Below are positions 6,099 through 8,639 of a DNA stretch of 8,639 bases, one piece after another. The notes under the pieces were generated by a model. It was not told the DNA's origin, searched no databases, and saw only the letters and a list, made by a program, of their open reading frames with translations. The first letter of the stretch is position 1. The number at the start of each line of letters is the position of its first letter. This stretch comes from Deltaproteobacteria bacterium (lineage in GTDB: Bacteria > Desulfobacterota > Desulfobacteria > C00003060 > C00003106): positions 1-8,639 of the forward strand of contig JAFDAE010000082.1 in NCBI GenBank assembly GCA_019314005.1, given 5' to 3'. Made by a program: the position numbers and the translations under genes.

Positions 6099-8374
6099 AA
6101 GTGTTCAAACTCAGTATCTGGTTTGTCCTCGCTATCACTACTCATATTCAATGTAACCCCTGTTGTTTCTTCCTCTGTCGCTGTATCGTCAGGTATAGGC
6201 GTGGAGTCTGTGTCATGTTCGGTTACAGGCAGCGCATGCACGCCAACTGATGTGTCAATTTCTTTCAGTGAAGATATAATACCATCATCCATGTTCTTCG
6301 TGGCTATGGAGTCAGCACGATCGACCTTGAAGAATGCAATGGTGCCTCGGAGCTGTTCCGTCTGTGAAGACAACTCTTCTGCTGTTGAGGCTATCTCCTC
6401 AGTTGCCGAGGCGTTCTCCTGGGTCACTTGACTTAACTGCTGGATTGCATTGTTTATCTGATCGGTCCCCGAGTTCTGCTCCTTACTGGAAGCAGCTATC
6501 TCTTGCACCAGGTCGGCTGTCTTCTGGATGTCAGGAACCATTTGGGCCAGCATTTCACCAGTATGTTCCGCAATATCCACACTTGACGCGGAAAGTTTAC
6601 CGATCTCTGAGGCTGCGGCCTGGCTCCGCTCCGCAAGTTTGCGAACTTCGGCTGCTACCACTGCAAAGCCCTTGCCGTGCTCACCTGCGCGGGCCGCTTC
6701 AATAGCGGCATTCAATGCTAACAGGTTCGTTTGGCGTGCGATCTCCTCGATGATCGATATCTTGCCGGCGATCTCCCTCATCGCACCCACTGTTTCTGTC
6801 ACTGCCTTGCCGCCTTGTTCTGCGTCCTGGGCGGCCTTTAACGCTATCTTTTCGGTCTGCTGCGCGTTGTCCGCGTTCTGATTGATGCTGGCAGCCATCT
6901 GTTCAACAGATGCGGACACCTCTTCTGCTGAAGATGCCTGCTCATTTGCCCCCTGCGCCATCTGACCAGCGCTAGCACTCATCTCCCGGCTCCCTGACGC
7001 CACATTGTCTGCGGCAGACTTTACGTCGCGTACAACCTGACGAATTTTTTCAGCCATCGCAAAAAGAGACTGCCCCAGAATGTCCTTGTCTGAAAGGGGT
7101 TTTACTTTGACGGTCAAGTCGCCTTTTGAAATCTGTTCAGCCACTTTGCCCATGTCCTTAAGATTCGACACCATTTTGTTCATAGCTTGGGCCAAAATGC
7201 CCACCTCGTCCCTCTGGGCAATATCAAGGGTCTGTGTAAGATCTCCCTCTGAAATTCTTTCTGCGAGACCGACGGCCTGTGCAAGGGGCCTTGTTATAGA
7301 CTTGGTTACAAAGTAACCAAGGATTAGAGCCACAACCACAGCACAGGACATCAGAATGATCATTATTGTCATTGAAAATGCCTTAGCCTGTTTTGCATCC
7401 TCTTGGGCTAAATTCATGCCGTTGTCCGCGATCTCTTCGAGTTCACTCAGCAGAGCCATCATCCCGTCGGATGCCTCGAACATTGCGGTTACGCATGCCT
7501 GTTCTTGCGATTCTAACTCCTTTATTTTGGTCTCAGCATATTTTTCAAGCTTCTGAAGGCCTCGTTTTAGCTTTGTTGAATAACGCATACCGCGCTGTAA
7601 TAGTGATTCTTTTTGCCCCTCATCGGCAGCCACGATATTTGCCCCGACCTTGTGAAACTTTACGTGGATTGATTGGAAGTCATCAAGGAGTGCGGTTAAT
7701 TCCTTGTCTTCAATCTTGTACGACGTGTACCAGGCGCCAAGAAAACATTTAGTGGGGTCAAGCTCGCCAGTGAAGTCTACTCCATAATCTACCGCATTTT
7801 TTAATGCCTCAAACCATCTCCTGTGTTTCAGGTCTGCCGCATATAAAAATGAAGAAAGGTCATAGTGGACACCGTTATAAGTAAAACTGTACTGTACCCT
7901 CTTTTTATGGGCTTCTACCAATTCTCCGGCTTTATCTGTGAACACCGATTGGTATTTGCTGATTTGATCAACCAGATCTAACATCTCGTCGGTTCCGCGA
8001 GGTACTTTGATGGTAATCCCATCTTTAACATACATCTTTCCCGCGGGACTATTCTTAAACTCCTCAGATTCTGTTCCGTATTTAACCATGGAGATAAACA
8101 TGTCTAAGTCGCCGATGTACTCGTTGATTTCTGCTTCGATCTCGCTCAGTCCATCTTCAGATAGGAGATAATTTCTGCACGCATTCAGTGCACGCTCTGC
8201 AACAATCATGGTCTCCATTGCCACATCTTTAAAAGGCGCTTTTTCTTCCACCACCACATCGCCGCTCCGGGCCACTTTCTTTACCATTGTTATGCCTGTA
8301 AGTCCGGCAGCCACAACAATTAGAGACAAAGCTATAAAGCTTGCCATCAATTTCTTACCGATTGTTACCTTCAT
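6095..8374 (-). CDS. Methyl-accepting chemotaxis protein with CZB-like extracytoplasmic sensor region
   Basis: Transmembrane chemoreceptor (759 residues) that senses a ligand outside the membrane and controls the CheA kinase through CheW. Membrane segments lie at about 9-31 and 334-356. The sensor region between them contains H184 (KHRRW), C210 (KCFLGAWY), H237 and H241 (SIHVKFH), the ligand pattern of CZB zinc-binding domains. HAMP starts near 354 (SITRPL), and a second HAMP-like segment is at about 404-456 ([12 protein letters not shown]). The signalling hairpin tip is at about 543-584 ([20 protein letters not shown] onward). After a low-complexity acidic linker (about 685-754) the protein ends in EFEHF, which fits the x-aromatic-x-x-aromatic tether for CheR/CheB. 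Translation starts at ATG 8374, behind GGGGGT (8380-8385 on the plus strand). No che genes are adjacent. The class is certain; the stimulus is unknown. Confidence 0.95.
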   Translation of the reverse strand: MKVTIGKKLMASFIALSLIVVAAGLTGITMVKKVARSGDVVVEEKAPFKDVAMETMIVAERALNACRNYLLSEDGLSEIEAEINEYIGDLDMFISMVKYGTESEEFKNSPAGKMYVKDGITIKVPRGTDEMLDLVDQISKYQSVFTDKAGELVEAHKKRVQYSFTYNGVHYDLSSFLYAADLKHRRWFEALKNAVDYGVDFTGELDPTKCFLGAWYTSYKIEDKELTALLDDFQSIHVKFHKVGANIVAADEGQKESLLQRGMRYSTKLKRGLQKLEKYAETKIKELESQEQACVTAMFEASDGMMALLSELEEIADNGMNLAQEDAKQAKAFSMTIMIILMSCAVVVALILGYFVTKSITRPLAQAVGLAERISEGDLTQTLDIAQRDEVGILAQAMNKMVSNLKDMGKVAEQISKGDLTVKVKPLSDKDILGQSLFAMAEKIRQVVRDVKSAADNVASGSREMSASAGQMAQGANEQASSAEEVSASVEQMAASINQNADNAQQTEKIALKAAQDAEQGGKAVTETVGAMREIAGKISIIEEIARQTNLLALNAAIEAARAGEHGKGFAVVAAEVRKLAERSQAAASEIGKLSASSVDIAEHTGEMLAQMVPDIQKTADLVQEIAASSKEQNSGTDQINNAIQQLSQVTQENASATEEIASTAEELSSQTEQLRGTIAFFKVDRADSIATKNMDDGIISSLKEIDTSVGVHALPVTEHDTDSTPIPDDTATEEETTGVTLNMSSDSEDKPDTEFEHF

Positions 8375-8404
8375 ATCTTACCCCCGGTTTTAATATTGAG
8401 ATCG

Positions 8405-8424
8405 GGTTTCGCTGGAACGAAACC
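8405..8424 (-). promoter_or_regulatory. Perfect 7-bp inverted repeat in the chemoreceptor upstream region
   Basis: GGTTTCG (8405-8411) and CGAAACC (8418-8424) are perfect inverted copies around a 6-base loop. The repeat ends 31 bases before the chemoreceptor start codon. No T-run follows on either strand, so it is not a terminator. It could be an operator or an mRNA leader hairpin. Its function is inferred from position only. Confidence 0.4.
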
Positions 8425-8483
8425 ATCATAATTTCATTCCTAATTTCAGCCACACATCGCTCATAAGATGTCATTTAATAGGT

Positions 8484-8511
8484 TCATCGATAATAACTAA
8501 GGAGAACTTTA
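8484..8511 (-). promoter_or_regulatory. Possible FliA (sigma-28) promoter for the chemoreceptor
   Basis: Read on the minus strand, TAAAGTTC (8504-8511) matches the flagellar sigma consensus TAAAGTTT at 7 of 8 positions. It is followed after 12 bases by ATCGATGA (8484-8491), which matches GCCGATAA at 5 of 8. The consensus spacing is 11, so it is off by one. FliA commonly drives chemoreceptor genes, so the location fits. The leader would be about 100 bases and include the inverted repeat at 8405-8424. Confidence 0.35.
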
Positions 8512-8515
8512 GTCC

Positions 8516-8543
8516 ATTGTAGACTCTACTACCTTAAAAACAA
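8516..8543 (-). promoter_or_regulatory. Alternative sigma-70-like promoter for the chemoreceptor
   Basis: On the minus strand TTGTTT (8538-8543) is followed after 16 bases by TACAAT (8516-8521), a 5 of 6 match to the -10 consensus. The -35 is poor (3 of 6). It competes with the FliA-type candidate just downstream, and either, both or neither may be used. Confidence 0.25.
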
Positions 8544-8565
8544 GGATCTCGTGATATGGGGGGTC

Positions 8566-8639
8566 ATGAACTTATGGTATGGTCAAGATTACATGAAAGG
8601 GAATGAGATAATTGAAAGGAGTGGCAACTATTTTTACCG
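8566..8639 (+). CDS. Possible start of a divergent gene, cut by the window edge
   Basis: A plus-strand frame is open from 8497 to the end of the window. Candidate starts are GTG 8551 (with AAGGA at 8542-8546), ATG 8566 and ATG 8593. From 8566 it would read MNLWYGQDYMKGNEIIERSG and continue with NYFY. The fragment is too short to recognise, the ribosome binding sites are weak or badly spaced, and an open run of this length is common by chance. It may equally be non-coding upstream DNA. Confidence 0.2.
   Translation, partial: MNLWYGQDYMKGNEIIERSGNYFY

Noticed and set aside
6334..7752. Several plus-strand open frames of about 60-125 codons opposite the chemoreceptor gene
   Set aside because: They are antisense frames within a clearly coding region whose repetitive alanine- and glutamate-rich codons keep other frames open. 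Their translations show no family features.
8405..8429. Sigma-54 promoter with GG and GC ten bases apart on the minus strand
   Set aside because: Only the GG and GC dinucleotides match, the surrounding bases do not fit, and the site is the inverted repeat itself.
1..8639. A previously undescribed defence, biosynthetic or mobile gene system
   Set aside because: All sizeable genes are well-known families in an ordinary arrangement. Novelty is limited to the non-coding elements and receptor details listed above.

Overview
The window carries a classic bacterial protein quality-control cluster followed by two unrelated genes. Gene order (trigger factor, clpP, clpX, lon), the protein sequences and the type of chemoreceptor suggest a Gram-negative, motile, probably anaerobic member of the Desulfobacterota (old Deltaproteobacteria). 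That placement is inferred from protein resemblance and was not computed.

Layout. Positions 1-856 hold the 3' part of tig (trigger factor), whose start lies outside the window. It is followed on the same strand, with gaps of 19, 25 and 52 bases, by clpP (876-1475), clpX (1501-2760) and lon (2813-5272). Each start has a Shine-Dalgarno sequence, no internal terminator is seen, and the group reads as one operon. Trigger factor receives nascent chains at the ribosome, ClpX unfolds substrates into the ClpP chamber, and Lon is a separate self-contained AAA+ protease.

Positions 5273-5681 (409 bases) have no gene but are densely structured. A 187-bp element with perfect 16-bp terminal inverted repeats (5298-5484) encloses two copies of a 25-bp repeat. 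A Rho-independent terminator (5487-5521) follows. Then comes a second, almost fully palindromic element of about 108 bp (5531-5638), flanked by a perfect 9-bp direct repeat that looks like a target-site duplication. Both resemble non-autonomous MITE-like insertions, one on each side of the terminator.

ndk (nucleoside diphosphate kinase, 5682-6098) follows with its own ribosome binding site. It converges on a large chemoreceptor gene on the minus strand (6095-8374), and the two stop codons share a TTAA palindrome. The receptor has two membrane segments and an extracytoplasmic sensor region carrying the four ligands of a CZB-type zinc-binding fold. It then has HAMP-type linkers, a conserved signalling hairpin and a C-terminal pentapeptide that fits the CheR/CheB-tethering consensus. 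Its upstream region (8375-8639) holds an inverted repeat, a plausible FliA-type promoter and perhaps the start of a divergent gene cut by the window edge.

I see no convincing novel multi-gene system. The points most worth following up are the two MITE-like elements around the lon terminator and the receptor's zinc-site sensor combined with its tethering tail.
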